Notes: a model not told the origin generated them from the sequence alone. Numbered from the stretch's first letter, positions 20,375-32,478 are shown. The stretch is DNA of 64,000 nucleotides from Strobilurus pachycystidiatus (GCA_019915135.1 JAHLMK010000009.1:1116001-1180000); one strand, 5' to 3'. A program made the numbers and translations.

Positions 20375-21228
20375 TGTCATGATGAGCCTTGTCATAACCA
20401 AGGACCCTCGCCTTGGGTCACACTTCGGCGTCCTGATGCTGTGGCTACACAAGCCAGCGTCACAACAGAAGATGCCGAGAGACATATCAGGGGGTTGGGG
20501 CCCTGAGGGTTTGATCCCTTACGCCGACAGAACCGGGATCCTCAAGTCCCGCCCTTGTCGGGCTTCCCGCCCTCTCAGAGACACTCTGGAGCGAGCACAC
20601 ATGGTGCATGACACGACAAAAATATACTTAGGCTGCGTGAGTCAAGCGGGAGTTGGTACCCGACCAATCCTGCCTTCCCGATCAATGGGCGGCCATCGAT
20701 CTGACGGGTGATCATCGGGATGTTGGGACCTCCGTCATCCGCAGCGTCGGACCACTCCCAACGCATTGGGAGTATGTGGTAGAAGCTTTGAGAAGAGGAA
20801 CACTGAGCAGACATGGGATTAGTATAAATACAGAGACAACGCTGTACTAGTTACTCAGACTTTGTCCTTAACCAGTTTTCCCCCATACAACTCCGTTGGG
20901 CATTCTGAGCTCTCCGTGGAAGGACTCATCCACATGTCTCCCTTTGATACCTCCGCCAATGTTATTGACTTCAACGAGAGAAGGCTCTCTGACGCCACAC
21001 CTGGGACTAGGTCCAGTGGCGAGCCTCGTACCTTGGGATTAGGTTCCTACGGTACTACAGTCTCTGGCAAGACAAACGTGCGACTATTGAGGGTTCCTAC
21101 AACTGATACAGTACAACCAGTCAAGCACAATACAAGGATGTACGTGGTCCGCTTGCAGGAAAGCTATGGGTTGACTACGGTAGTCTCTCATGAGCGAGTC
21201 CATGTCACGGCGGGATCAGGTTGTAACA
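20375..21228 (+). mobile_element. Solo LTR (854 bp), second copy
   Basis: It runs from TGTCATGATG to TTGTAACA and carries AGTATAAATACAGAG near 20820 with a leader downstream. The flanking pentamers are TTAAC and TTTAC, a 5-bp duplication with one mismatch, so the insertion is probably old. It is homologous over its length to 10545-11393 but lies in the opposite orientation. No gag or pol follows it, so it is solitary. Confidence 0.8.
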
Positions 21229-21834
21229 TTTACTCTGGTAGGTAGTTACCCTCCTAAAGACACGAGCCCCAGATTGTGTCAGACAGAGGATAACAAAGTT
21301 GCTCGGCATCTTTGCAAGGTGTCGAGACCAACTTTAAATCAACGGCAACTAACAATTACCACTTTATAAATAATGCAGGTTCAAATCCTGCCGACAACGC
21401 TTTCTGCATGGCAACGGTATGTGAAAGCGCAAATCCTAGAGGTCTACTGGGCGTGGCCTCTGGCTCCAAAACGATCAATGAAGGGATTTTGCAAGTAGAG
21501 AATTGGGAACGTCTCTCTCTGAAGGAGTCTTACTTGAGTAGAACGGAAGTTCTGATGATTCTGATGATAAAGTTGAGACAATCCCAAATAAAATCCAGTT
21601 TGCATGGCGCAAGACTGGTGGTGACATAGCGTTCACTGGAGCTCATGGCGAGCTCCCACCGCAATGGCGCGGTGTGTCTGAGATGGACAGCGGCATGGAA
21701 TTTGCAAGCGGCATGACGCCCGCTAATGATCATGGCGATCTTCAGGATGGATTTCCTGAAACTGGCGGGAACGCAATTTGATTAAATGATGACTTCAAAT
21801 GGAGTTTTTTTGGATTTTGACGGATTTGATATTT
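21229..21834. other. No recognised gene
   Basis: The stretch contains short ORFs only and no motif. It separates the solo LTR from the inverted repeat at 21835. Confidence 0.4.
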
Positions 21835-21963
21835 TACAACGCGTTCGGAAACTGTTGGCCGGGCCTGGTTTTGCGATTGCTTTCCCACAATTAAATTAAA
21901 AGACCAAATAAGCAAATCTCCCGTTGCTCTTTTTCCACCGTGTTCCGCGTCGTCGAGTGCCAT
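21835..21963 (-). repeat. Inverted partner of the repeat at 25053-25179
   Basis: Read on the minus strand it shares with 25053-25179 the blocks GGAACA-GGTGGAA-AAGAGCAACG, GGTCTTTTAATT and AACCAGGCCCGGCCAACAG. The two copies have opposite orientation and bracket 3.1 kb that contains the mariner pseudogene and a minus-strand gene. They may be dispersed copies of one repeat rather than the ends of an element. Confidence 0.65.
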
Positions 21964-22023
21964 TCAGACAAGTCATAAACAATGAAATATGATGATATCT
22001 GGCTGAATCATGTAAATCTAGCA

Positions 22024-23121
22024 TGGTGTACCGCAAAATTAGTCAAGACAGAAAAGAACAGGCCCTCTGGCTTGACGGTTGAGATTTTGAGCTTATCCTC
22101 CCGAGATCTGTCAAAGATGACGTTGCTTGAATGACGGGCACGTCAGAGCGATCCATTTGACGCTGGCGGAAGAATATCTGTGAACATGGCACCGTCTTTG
22201 CTCCTCGTGCACCAAACCAAGGACGACCACCAAAGTTGACGCTTGATACTCTGGATGACCTCATTGCTCTTACCATCAAGTCCCCCGCTATGTATCTTGA
22301 CGAAACGCTAGACTGACTTGCTGTGGCGCATGATCTCGCTATCTCGAGGTCACAACTGCATAAGATCCTGGATGATTGTGATTTATCTTATAAGCTCATG
22401 CGTCGTGTTGCTGCAGAGAGGAACGAAGACCTTCATGAGGCATGGAGGGAGGGTTATCAGAGGCAGTACGCTGCTCAGCAGTGTGTCTTCCTCGATGAAA
22501 CAAGTAAAGATGATTGCACAATCTACTGCCACTACGGCGGTTTGCCTATTGAAATTTGGCACACGTGCAACTATTCCCGCCAATTTTATACGCAGTGATT
22601 GCTACAGTCTTGTTGCCGCACTTAGTACGGAGGCATTCATTGTCTTGTGTGTTGTACATGGTTCTTTGGATGGTCTTGAGTTTCTTAATTTCATCATTAA
22701 TAATGTGGTATGTCAACCAGTGCAATTTATCATTCAGAGACTTATATTGTCTTAAATTCCCCAAACACAACCATTTCCCCTTGACCGTAGTGTTATCATC
22801 ATGGATAACTGTGCTATCCATAAGATGGATTCGATCTGCACTATTATTGAAGATATGGGACGTATCCTTGTTTTTCTTCCGCCATATTCACTAGATCTCA
22901 ATCCAATTGAGGAAAGCTTTAATGCAAGTATGTATCATTCATTCAGACTATCAGCTTGGAGATACTAATGCTTTGATAGTCAAAGCATGAATTCTCGTCA
23001 CAATTATGAAGAGGCATTGAGACGAGATGATCCGGAGATGTTTCTCTTGGAGTCTATTACTATTATAACACTCAAGAAGGCTAAGGCGTGGATAGCACAT
23101 GCTGGATATCAATTCCTGTAA
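22024..23121 (+). pseudogene. Tc1/mariner-type (DDE_3) transposase pseudogene
   Basis: From ATG 22024 (MVYRKISQDRKEQALWLD) the reading gives a helix-turn-helix region and GRPPKLTLDTLDDL. The catalytic blocks follow: VFLDETSKDD (first Asp), then MDNCAIHK (second Asp) and PPYSLDLNPIEESF (Glu). An intron (about 22928-22980) precedes the C-terminus, which ends WIAHAGYQFL at 23121. In-frame stops (after 22076, at 22128 and at 22315) and a frame change near 22590 inactivate it. Such enzymes cut and paste DNA at TA sites. I could not identify matching terminal inverted repeats. Confidence 0.8.
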
Positions 23122-23465
23122 ACAAAATAATGTAATACAGAACTTCTACCAATTCAGAAAGTTTATAGTTACTCAAAAACTGATAAAGTAAAGAGAGCAA
23201 AAGATAGATATGCATATTTAGTATGTAGAAAAACTATAAGCGAGCAAGTGTAGATAATGGAAAAGGAGAAATAGATGTAACAACAGTGAGCGTAGATGTA
23301 ACAACAGTGAGTTAACTGCACCATATTTTTAAGTGGTGCAATCTTTTTTGTATGTCTTGGCTGCTACTAAAACTTGATCCCAGCTCGCCTTCTTAAATCC
23401 ACCATCAATTCAATCCTCCCAAGAAAATCCAGTAAGATTTTGTCACCAGGCTCAACCTCCATTGC
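23122..23465. repeat. AT-rich; short tandem repeat at 23274-23315
   Basis: No gene is present. TAGATGTAACAACAGTGAG occurs twice in tandem near 23272-23315. The remainder is AT-rich sequence after the mariner pseudogene. Confidence 0.5.
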
Positions 23466-25082
23466 TCAGAGCCGAGTCAATATATCTTCTGCAAGCTTGT
23501 AGCGTGCACAAAACTCCTCTAGTGTTATATGACCAGCCGCTGGTGACAGAGAGGAACAGGGATCATTGTGACATACTCCAGATACTCTTGAGGGTAAATT
23601 AAGAGGCAGAGTAGGATAGTAGCCATACGGATAAGCAGGAGGTGACACCGGGGGATATCCATAAGGTGGTACACTATACGGAGCGGGAAACTGGCCATAC
23701 TGCATCTGAGGATGCGCTGGAGCAGCAGCGATAAATGGATCAGCTGAAGCAGGAGTCGGAGGTGCCACTGCAGTCTTCTTCATGGCCTGATCGGGACAAA
23801 AGAAGGGAGAGCCAATTGGAATCTGTGTAATGTTGAGTCCATCTCGTTTGATTGCGATCGCCCACGCAAGAGCACGTAGATGGAAGTCAACGTCAAAGTG
23901 CTGATTAGTTAGGCAATGAAGAAAGCATGTCTTGCCAGGATGCAGCTTACAGGCTGCCTCGCTTTCGGGACCATATGCAGCTTGAATCCGTGCCACTATC
24001 TCTGCCAGATCATCATTGACACAACCTTTTTTTGTGACGGGACCATCTTCATGATCAGAGAAGATGTTCTCGTCGACGGGCGGCGTCGTTTCCTTCCAAG
24101 ACTGCATACTACAATTAGTAGATGAACATATATGAGAAAAGAATCAACATGTACTGCGGATGGTGCAGCGACTGCAATGGATTTCAAGGTTGGCGGCATG
24201 ATCAATAGGACCATCTTGCCAGCTGCCTTGCCTGTGAAACCTTTGTACTGATGTAACAAAGCGGTCAGATGATCCGGTGTTTAAAGACCTGCAGCGAGAG
24301 AATTGGCTGGAACGCTCCAACGCCACCAAAACTCCTTGACTTTGAGCTGGGAGCGTTGTTCACAGCCAACCTTGTGCATCATCAAACCTAGGAACTGATC
24401 CCAAGAGATATCAACCAATGAGCTAAAAGGATCGTATGGCTTGACCTCTCCCTTGACTTTTACGACCTTCCGAGTTTTTGACCGAGTCTCTGTATTGGAA
24501 AACACAACATGAATCAGAGTATTGAAGAGTTCATATGAAGGAGGCGGAGGAGGTGGAAGGTTTGGAATGGGAATGGGCACAGATGCAGCCGCAGGAGAGC
24601 CTCTGGGACAACCACGGGGACGCTTATGCGAGGCAGCACTAGGTGTCTCCACAATAAATTGAGAGGCTGAAGCAGAAGTTGGCATGTCGCCTCCGGCCTG
24701 GTGATGGATAACCGTCAATGATGCTGCAGGTGTTGACGGCACTGATCTGAGTTAGTTGGGCCGGAAGCGGATGGTCACTATATAGAACACATGTCATTGC
24801 TTAGAGGTCACGGCAACACACAAATACGTACACGGTGTCTCTGATGCAAGCTTCCCAGCCTCAAGCAGACTGTCATCTGATTGTAGTTCATCCTCTTCTT
24901 TGGCACCAGCTTCCGAGTCAGAACTGTGTATATCAACTGCCCACAATTTTTTCCGCATGTAGTGAGTATGAGAGGGCTGGAAATTATCTTCAGAAGGAAG
25001 GGCAGTCATAGCAGAGCTTGAAAAGGCGTAGGATGTGCAGAGTTTAGGTCTAGTGAGCGCGACGACAATGCGGAACATGGTG
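23466..25082 (-). pseudogene. Multi-exon hypothetical protein, Pro/Tyr-rich, decayed
   Basis: On the minus strand exonic segments can be followed from about 25082 (acidic: SSDSEAGAKEEDELQSDDS), through 24742-24281 (KRPRGCPRGSP, a polyproline run, SYELFNTLIHVVFSNTETRS) to 24107-23466. The last segment contains KLHPGKTCFLHCLTNQHFDV and a Pro/Tyr-rich repeat (PYGYPPVSPPAYPYGYYP). Introns of 50-60 nt with GT-AG ends fit around 24157-24105 and 24830-24770. A TAA at about 24281 lies in frame between two coding-looking stretches. The type of protein (an N-terminal domain, then a UBX-like or linker region) is reminiscent of a recurrent agaricomycete family, but I assign no function. Confidence 0.5.
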
Positions 25083-25179
25083 GAAGAAGAGCAACGAGAG
25101 ATTTCCTTATTGGGTCTTTTAATTGTAGGAAAGCAATTGCAAAACCAGGCCCGGCCAACAGTTTCCGAAAGCGCTGTAA
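25053..25179 (+). repeat. Inverted partner of the repeat at 21835-21963
   Basis: It contains GGAACATGGTGGAAGAAGAG, GGTCTTTTAATTGTAGG and CCAGGCCCGGCCAACAG in plus orientation. It overlaps the 5' end of the minus-strand hypothetical gene and is followed within a few bases by the start of the LINE fragment. Confidence 0.65.
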
Positions 25180-27153
25180 GAAGGCCTATACCCAATTCTG
25201 GCCCGTCTGAAGCAATGAACGTAGACACTCCGAAGTTTGAGCCTCAACCTGCAACCAACACGCAGCTACCTGCGGCACATGGTATGAACGCCACCTCTCC
25301 GCAACAACGAGGTAAGAAGACTGAGTGTAAGAAAACACTCGAGCAAGCATCAAAGTTGCAATCTTGAACATTGCAGGTAACAGCAACACAAATGCATGGC
25401 ACCTTGATAATAAGTGGAATTATGTTAACCAGCTAATGAATGAGAAGAAACTAGGTACTCTGATAATCACAAAAGCACATCTTGATGATAAAAGAAAAAA
25501 TAATGTTAAAAGTCTTTTTGGATAAAGACTGAAGATCCTTCATTTTATGAGCTCGGCTGGTCCGAACTTTATGGATGTGGCTTTTATGCTGAACAAAAAA
25601 CAAACTAACATTGAAAATCTGAAAACTGTGGAAATCATCCCAGAAAGAGTAATGCTCTTCAAAACTGTATGGCATAGGACCGAGAAGATATCAATTCTTG
25701 ACATATATGTCTCGAACGATTCTGATGAGAATGCAACATTCTGGAAAACCATTCAGAATTTTTTAAAAGGGATCCCAAGATTAAAAAAGCCGGACCTCAT
25801 GCTTGATGATTGCAACTTTGTCGAGAAAAAAATGAATCATATTTCTACCAGAAATGATAGAGTTTAATTTGTTGAGGAAATGGATAAATTGAAAACAGAT
25901 CTTCAGCTTGTTGATGACTGGCGCGACACCTTCTCAAACATACTAGACTATATCTACTTCTAGAAATCACATGGTTCACAAACATGTTTAAACCAAATAT
26001 ACGTAAAAGCCCGCGTAATCGACCATTGCTAAGAGTGAAAAATCCAGATCTCCGACAGATTTTCATCAGATACAGCGTCTGACGTAGGTCATGAACGCTG
26101 GGTCTGGCCAAAACACATTCTAAAGGACATACAGCTGAGGCAATACATCCACAAACGCAGACTTATTCTTGAAAACCAGATAGCAGAGTCAGATCAGAAT
26201 GATGACGGCAGAATTTAAGAATTCTGGGACAAGTTCAAGAGGGACATTAACAAGAAAGCTAGAGATTGCGCAAAGACAGTAATATCAAAACTTGAGAAAG
26301 AAATCATGAAACTTGAGCTCCAATTAGAGAAAGTGGCTAATAATAAAAACTTTAATGAGAACAAAAGAGTGTTCTCAATGACAATCCTAACTGAAAAACT
26401 GGTAAATCTAGAAATAAGGAGACATCAGACTAAGAGAAACTATGCAAAAACTAGAAATACACTAGAAAGAGAGGTCATCTGCAAGTACTGGACCAACCTC
26501 AACAGAGCCAAGAAGCCCCACAATGCTATACTAAGACTCAGACTTCCAAACCAAAACCCTGATGTCGGACCATGCTTCTATGAGAAGAATGGCAAACCTA
26601 GCCTGCGAATACTACGACAGGGTTCGACATGACAGGAAACACATAGACCTTAGAACTCAAGAAGAACAGACTAGGTATGTCCTCAGGATGATCAACAGGA
26701 AGATCACCGACGGCGAATACAACGACATGAACACACACCTAACCGAGGAAAACATAGATGAAGCACTGAAACTGTCAGCAAACGATGGAGCGCTAGAGCT
26801 CGACGGAATCCCGTACAAATTTTGGAAGATATTTTGTGATAGGTTCAACAAATACACAAGGTGTGATAGGCGCAGGTTTAATATCATATGGTGTCTAGGG
26901 AAACTATACCAGGATGTCGCAACCAACGACGTAAATGAACACTCAAAATTTGCTGAAAGTTGGATGAGTGCTATGTACAAGAAAAACGACAGGGCGGAAC
27001 TTGAAAACTACAGACCTATTTCTCTTCTCAACACTGAGTACAAGCTGATGACCAAGGCTCTATCTCTCAAATTAGCAAAAGCGACGCTAAAAATTATCCA
27101 CAAAAACCAAGCTGGGTTCGTACCAGGTCGGCATATCTATGACCAGATCTGGT
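25180..27153 (+). pseudogene. Truncated Tad1-like LINE ORF2 (endonuclease and partial RT)
   Basis: An N-terminal linker is followed by a decayed endonuclease region (VAILNIAGN, NKWNYVNQLMNEKKLGTLII, later ILDIYVSNDSDENATFW and LMLDDCNFVEKK), a coiled region, and then the first RT blocks (LELDGIPYKFWK, NYRPISLLNTEYKLMTKALS, NQAGFVPGRHIYDQ). The sequence ends before the catalytic YADD-type motif, where the Ngaro-like element begins (27154). Several stops (for example at 25522, 25865, 26216) and frame changes show it is dead. The family is the same as the LINE at 53-63 kb, but it is a much more diverged copy and is AT-richer. Confidence 0.75.
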
Positions 27154-27235
27154 CAATGCTTAAAGGTTCACACCAATGAAGTTGAGCTAAAACGACCCAA
27201 GGGTCTATAAATTACGCGGATTGTAACTGGCTATG
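27154..27235 (-). repeat. Ngaro-like element, split repeat B2
   Basis: This 82-bp segment matches 31300-31382 (B1), including TTAAAGGTTCACACC and TATAAATTACGCGGAT. It closes the element on the left and abuts the LINE fragment without a target duplication. Confidence 0.8.
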
Positions 27236-27301
27236 TACTACATTGAACTAATACAAGTACATACAAGAAACTGGATACAGTTACAGAAAGTGGAGGGTGG
27301 G

Positions 27302-28287
27302 GAAGCAGAAACAAAGGCAGAACAAGCTAAACTGAGCACAAAAGCAAAATTAAGCTTGTAGCCTATGTAGAGTGGACTGGAGACACATCTGTGCACAGAA
27401 TTATAACTGTGATGCTATCAGGAAGCGTGGGAGCAGACAGGGATTGGACACTGTGCACAAGATAAGGCATCAACTCAAAATTAAGTTAAATAAGCATACC
27501 AGTAACAATGAACAGCAGTGAAAGATTGAGTTAAATCTAGCTGTAGCAGACAGCAGGGAGGGCTAGAGACTGTCCAAAGCGTACACTGGTGAAAGGAGCA
27601 TCAGTTCCTGTGAGCAGAACTGGAGGGACACTGTGTGCAAACCTTGCAGAGCCAAAATGCGAAGATGAAGGCAGGAAGCAAGCTGCAACACAGTGGGGAT
27701 CAAACTCGCAACTCTGGGGCGCCCTAGACCCAGCATCAGCTGACAGACAGCACTGGGCCTAGGCCAGATGATGACAGATTGATCCTGGGAAAGTGCGAAG
27801 TTATTCCATGTCACATGGCTGAGATATGGGTAACTTAACACATGGCATCAGAAGTGATCTTCTGGAAATGATTGACAGATGCTGTCATGATTGACAGCTC
27901 CTGTGATCGGAGATAGCATCCCTAAGTAGGGGAGATAGCCTTGAGGCTAGTAGGTCAAGAAAGGAAGTCAGTAGCATGAGGCTACATCTCCAAAAATGGA
28001 AATTACTCGCAAATGCATTTGAGCTCATTTGGAGAAAAGTTGATACCACACATGGGCATAATGGTGTGACATGTCCAAACTCATAGGATGGGTCCGGGAC
28101 ATCATGAGAGACATGACGATGCAATCAGCAACATGGTAGCTATGACCGATGTCTTGTGATTTGCGATTTTCTGCCAAATGATTTTGAGCTCATTTGGGGA
28201 AAGTTGAGATACCACAATAAGAACACTGCTGCTCGATGCCAGACTGTACTGAGTGAGCTCAGACAGTATGAAAGAGTGTGTGAGAGG
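27302..28287 (-). repeat. Ngaro-like element, split repeat A2 (main part)
   Basis: The sequence matches 35753-36740 (A1) almost base for base, including GAAGCAGAAACAAAGGCAGA and GGGGCGCCCTAGACCCAGC. It is interrupted at 28287/31239 by the hAT transposon, and the last 48 bp of A2 follow at 31247-31294. Confidence 0.9.
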
Positions 28288-31238
28288 TAGGGACCAACTT
28301 GGATGGGCCGATCCATGGATATCCGTAAATGGATGATCACGTGCATGGATGGATATGGATGGATGACGATCCAGCGGATGTTTTCGTCTTACTACGACCA
28401 CGGCGCGCTGAGCGCCCTTGTTGGCGCGTCGTATACCCTCTTTTATCATTATTCACTATATATCTTTTCCTCATGGCACCCGAGACTCGTTTCCATGACC
28501 GCACCAACACTCGTTTGCCGACTCCAGCAAGATCGTCCTCACCAGGTCTATCTGGTAGTGCTGCACCAGGATCCGCTACCAAGCTCGATGTGTTCAGACT
28601 TGCCGACGCCTCTGCACTTGATGAAAATGCACGCCCGTCTCCAGCAATACAAGAGCCCGTCCGGAAAAAGAGAAGGTCCAACAGCATATAGAGTAGGACG
28701 GACGAGGAAGTCTGGCCGCTAACAAATGCGGAGATTATCCGTACGTGGCATATTACTCAACCCTGCGCTACCACTCAGCTTGACATAGAGGCACACCAGC
28801 AACATTGGATCTCCAAAGTGTACCTACACTACATTATCACATTGGAACGCGACCCCGAAGCCAGGACCATCACCTTTGTCTTCACCTGCGCTTTCGGGAA
28901 TGAATCACATACCTCATGCCGTCGACTTCGCAGCAAGTTGAATCAAGGCTCTTCAAACCTCAAGGACAAGGCGGAAACCTGCGGACGCGGTATGGAAGGA
29001 GAGGTAGCCCCCAAAATGTATGCACTGCGAAAGCTCTCATTATCATCCCCTCACATTCCATACAGCTCTTACTCGGAGTCGCGGCATTGTGCTATATGCG
29101 CAATACGATGCGCGTCTTCCAAGCGTCCTTTCGAATCCCAAGAGGACGGATGGTATAAACTCGAGGTTCAACTTCTACGCCCCGGGACAATCCCCCCATC
29201 CTCTGCCATCGTTGCTCGCGATGTCAGCATACTATATGTCGGTCTTGCATCTGTCGTCCGCTCCTACTTTGAAAAACGAAACCGCCTCTTGCATCTCATC
29301 ATTGACGGATGGACCTCGCCAATCCACATCTCGTGCCTCGGCACTGGAATTCAATGGGAACAAGATGGTGAGATATTCTTCATAGTTCTTGAGTTCATCC
29401 GGTACGTCCTTCTAGTTCGTTCTGTATGAGATGCTTATCGTGTTCAGTCTCGACAAGAGCCATACTGGCCTATATCTCGCAGAGAAACTTCACGAGTGTC
29501 TGGTTAGATATGGGTTGGAGAAATATGTAAGTGTATATTCGCTTTGCGTCCCTCTTTGTGCAGCTAACTCGTACCAGGTCTTTATGTTGACTATGGATAA
29601 TGCCGGAAACTGTAATACGACTTCTACTGAGCTTGCCACGCTAAACCCTCGATACAAAGGCCAGCCCTGGCGTGTGCGATGCTTCCTGCACATCATTCAG
29701 TTGGTCGCGAAGGTTCATTTTCAAGAAAGTCCAGGAGTCTAGCACTGTGGGAAGCGCGTTCCAACGTTTGGTTGACGATGACAAGACTATCGAGGGCGAA
29801 ACACGAACCCTTGCACGACGATGTGCTTTGCGATGGAATTCAGAGTTCGACTGCCTCGAAAGTGCCAAAATTCTCCAGGCACCGGTCAAAAAGCTCGTCG
29901 GCAACAAGGACCTGAACCTGAAGGCGTTCAAGCTCTCTGATGCTCAGTGGAGGCTTGCGGCAGATTTGGGCGATGTTTTGGATGTATGTGTGTCCCTTAT
30001 TAATATCACAATGATTGTTTGTTGATATTATCACTCTCCAGTGTGTGAAGATTCCGACACTGATATTCTCGCAACACACGGCGCTCATCACGGATGTCAT
30101 TCCCGAGATGGAGACTCTGCGCACGAATCTACAGAACGCTGCGGATCATCTCGAGCTCCCCAACGTCTGCCGAGTTGCGGCTCATGCTGGTGGCCTTGTT
30201 CTCGAAAAGTATCATGACATTGTTGCTGAATGTGAAGCGTACGAGATCGCTATGGGTACAATCAGATGTTACCGCCTGTCCTTCATATTCTGATTCTCTC
30301 TCTACTAGTTCTTTGTCCCGACAAGAAGCTGGATTGGTTCCGGACAAACGGCCGCAGCGAGGTCCAGATTGCTCGCATCAAAGAGATAGTCATCAAGCGA
30401 TTTTACGAGCTCTTCCATCCCTCGGCTTCCCCTCCTTCCGCCATTGCTGCCACTACCACTACAGCGGCACCACGACCGACTGGCCGTGCACGATTTGCCT
30501 CTTCTTCCAACACTCGCACGCCACCATCAATTGTCCGAATTCCAGATAACATTCACTCATATCTCGAAACGCCGCCATACTCCCTCGGAAAGCAGACCAT
30601 CCTTCAGTACTGGAACAGCAAGAAGGGCGTGCAACCCCATCTGGCAAACATGGCGCTTTCTTACTGTTCAACACCAGCAACGTCGGTCCGGGGCGAGCGG
30701 TCTTTCTCGGAAGGGCGGAATCAGTGTGCATGGAATCAGCACAACATGTCGTCTCAGACCTTTCGGGAGCAGATGAGCGTAGCATCGTGGTCAGAGGCGC
30801 CTTTCTTCGATTTGGACACTGCTGAACAGATAATAAACACAATTTCACGGCCATTACGCGGACCTGCTACGAGTACATCATGATATCCTTACTCTTACGA
30901 TAGATTACCTCTGTTACATGCTTGATACGCTACAATTACTGCCCTACTTACTGTAACTTACGATAGAAACATCGCTTTGCCGTGCATGTGCGGTGTGACA
31001 ATCTCCGGAAATGTAGCAAAACAGACTCTGGGCCTATATCCACTTTGGCAGTGTGGCGACTCGATGTAAGCATACAAAGTATGGTCTCATTGAATCCTAG
31101 AGACTGCCGGAGACATACTGAGGGCTCCAGAGTTGTAGGACAAACGATCCAGCGGATGGCATCCATATGGATGTCGGAGTTTCAAAAATCCATCAATGGA
31201 TCGCGGATGATCCATGGATGCATCCAAGTTGGTCCCTA
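28288..31238 (+). mobile_element. hAT transposon (2951 bp) nested in repeat A2
   Basis: The ends TAGGGACCAACTTGGATG (28288-28305) and its exact complement (31221-31238) are 18-bp terminal inverted repeats. GTGAGAGG lies immediately outside both ends (28280-28287 and 31239-31246), a perfect 8-bp duplication. The subterminal regions are full of GGATGGAT and ATCCATGG words, typical transposase-binding repeats. The element encodes one transposase. The perfect duplication and repeats point to recent insertion, later than the Ngaro-like element. Confidence 0.93.
28473..30883 (+). CDS. hAT-family transposase (multi-exon)
   Basis: From ATG 28473 (MAPETRFHDRTNTRLPTPAR) a basic N-terminal region is followed by a Cys-containing finger region (about 28870-28990, consistent with a BED-type finger). 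A TAG at 28689-28691 interrupts the frame and may be a nonsense codon or lie in an unrecognised intron. The catalytic domain reads LIIDGWTSPIHISC and, after introns at about 29402-29447 and 29527-29578, FMLTMDNAGNCNTTS. The C-terminal dimerisation region (ILQYWNSKKGVQPHLANMAL, then GERSFSEGRNQCAWNQHNMS) is characteristic of hAT enzymes. A further intron lies near 29990-30042. The product would excise and insert the surrounding element. Confidence 0.8.
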
Positions 31239-31299
31239 GTGAGAGGTGCAGAGGCCTACGAAAACGCTCCCTACCCTTGGAATCCGCTTTTACTTCGAC

Positions 31300-31382
31300 C
31301 AATGCTTAAAGGTTCACACCGATGAAGTTAGGCTAAAACGGGCCCAAGGGCCTATAAATTACGCGGATCGTGACTGGCTATG
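31300..31382 (-). repeat. Ngaro-like element, split repeat B1
   Basis: This 83-bp match to 27154-27235 separates the tyrosine-recombinase ORF from repeat A2. Confidence 0.8.
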
Positions 31383-31464
31383 AGAGCTATGAATGTTGTG
31401 TGTTGGGGATGGTGGTGGTGAGAAAAAATGTGAACGAGACGCGAGATGAGAGTAGAGATTGATG

Positions 31465-32478
31465 TTAGGAATTGGAAGTGGAGGCTTGCTTCTGTACTGC
31501 AAGCTGTTGTGCAGCACGTACAGCTGGATTATCACGAATATAGATCTTGAAGGCCTCTGAAGACCAACGGCCCAAAGCCTGGATGATAGCATCAGAGAGA
31601 CCTAAGCCAGCATAGTAGGTGGCACCACCAGAACGAGCAGAGTGACCTCCAAATTCTCTTCCCACCAGTGCAAAGAACTTTCTTTCAAACCAACTGCGAG
31701 TGGGAATAGTCCCATTCTCACAAATGAAGAAAGCAGACCGAGCTTCATGGAGCTTGTCTCGGAGTTTGGTGTATTGCTTAAGAAGCTCAACCGGGTTTGC
31801 AATCTTCTGAGGAGTGAAGAGCATGTCTGTTCCTTGATAGAACTGATCACCTTTGTGATAAGGCAGCTTGTAACCTGCATAGCCAGGCTCAAAATGCAGA
31901 GAAGCTCTCTTGATAATCTTACGCCAATCCTTGAGTGCTTTGGAATTAGGCTGTAACAGCTCTCCCATGCAATGACAGCCATAGAATGTGCAAGCCATAA
32001 GAGTGGCAAAGAGAAGATCATCATAGCTCAGAGTTGCATTTGCAGTATCAACAAAGAGTTGCAGATGAGAAGTGCGCAGAGGTGGTTTGCGCTTCACTGG
32101 ATCGACTCTGATCTTTTTGGCTCCTCTGATAGTAGCTTATACTAGAACAGAAGCTCGAGCTTCAGTGAATGAGGGATAGAACTCCTTGAGAAAGTGACGT
32201 GCTCCAGAAAGATATTTGGAGCCAGAGGCAATGAATTGAGAAGTATAAGCAATATAGCGAGATAGAGTTTCTGGAGTGGGATCCAGAGGAAGGCTGTGGT
32301 TGTGACAGAATCTAGCATAATCTCTGGCACCAATAGCATAGTTTTTACGAGTGGACTTCTCAATTGCATGGACTTGTAGATACAAGACTAAGTCATCTAG
32401 TTTCTTCAAGTCCATAGGTGGGCGAGAGGGATCAGTCTTTCTCCTCTCGCCCAAGGCCTCTAAAAGCACTCTCTCCAT
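31465..32478 (-). pseudogene. Tyrosine recombinase of the Ngaro-like element
   Basis: The frame starts at 32478 (MERVLLEALGERRKTDPSRP), overlapping the end of the RT-RNase H ORF by 19 nt. An N-terminal SAM-like core-binding region (KSTRKNYAIGARDYARFCHN) precedes the catalytic domain. A TAA at 32137-32139 breaks an otherwise continuous frame. Catalytic box II is intact (GGHSARSGG, then ALGRWSS) and a candidate tyrosine follows (KIYIRDN). In box I, where the family has Arg-X-Gly-Glu, this copy reads GCHCMGELL. The arginine is replaced by cysteine (codon at 31969-31971). The enzyme would integrate circular DNA, but this copy seems dead. Confidence 0.8.

Noticed and set aside
10545..21228. The two 850-bp LTRs as the two ends of one retrotransposon
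   Set aside because: They are in opposite orientation, one has its own perfect 5-bp duplication, and the sequence between them holds unrelated elements.
22024..23121. Active mariner transposase
   Set aside because: Several in-frame stops, a frame change and no identifiable terminal repeats.
28329..28691. Earlier start for the hAT protein within the GGATGGAT array
   Set aside because: The residues would be encoded by subterminal repeats (MDDHVHGWIWMDD), so ATG 28473 is preferred.
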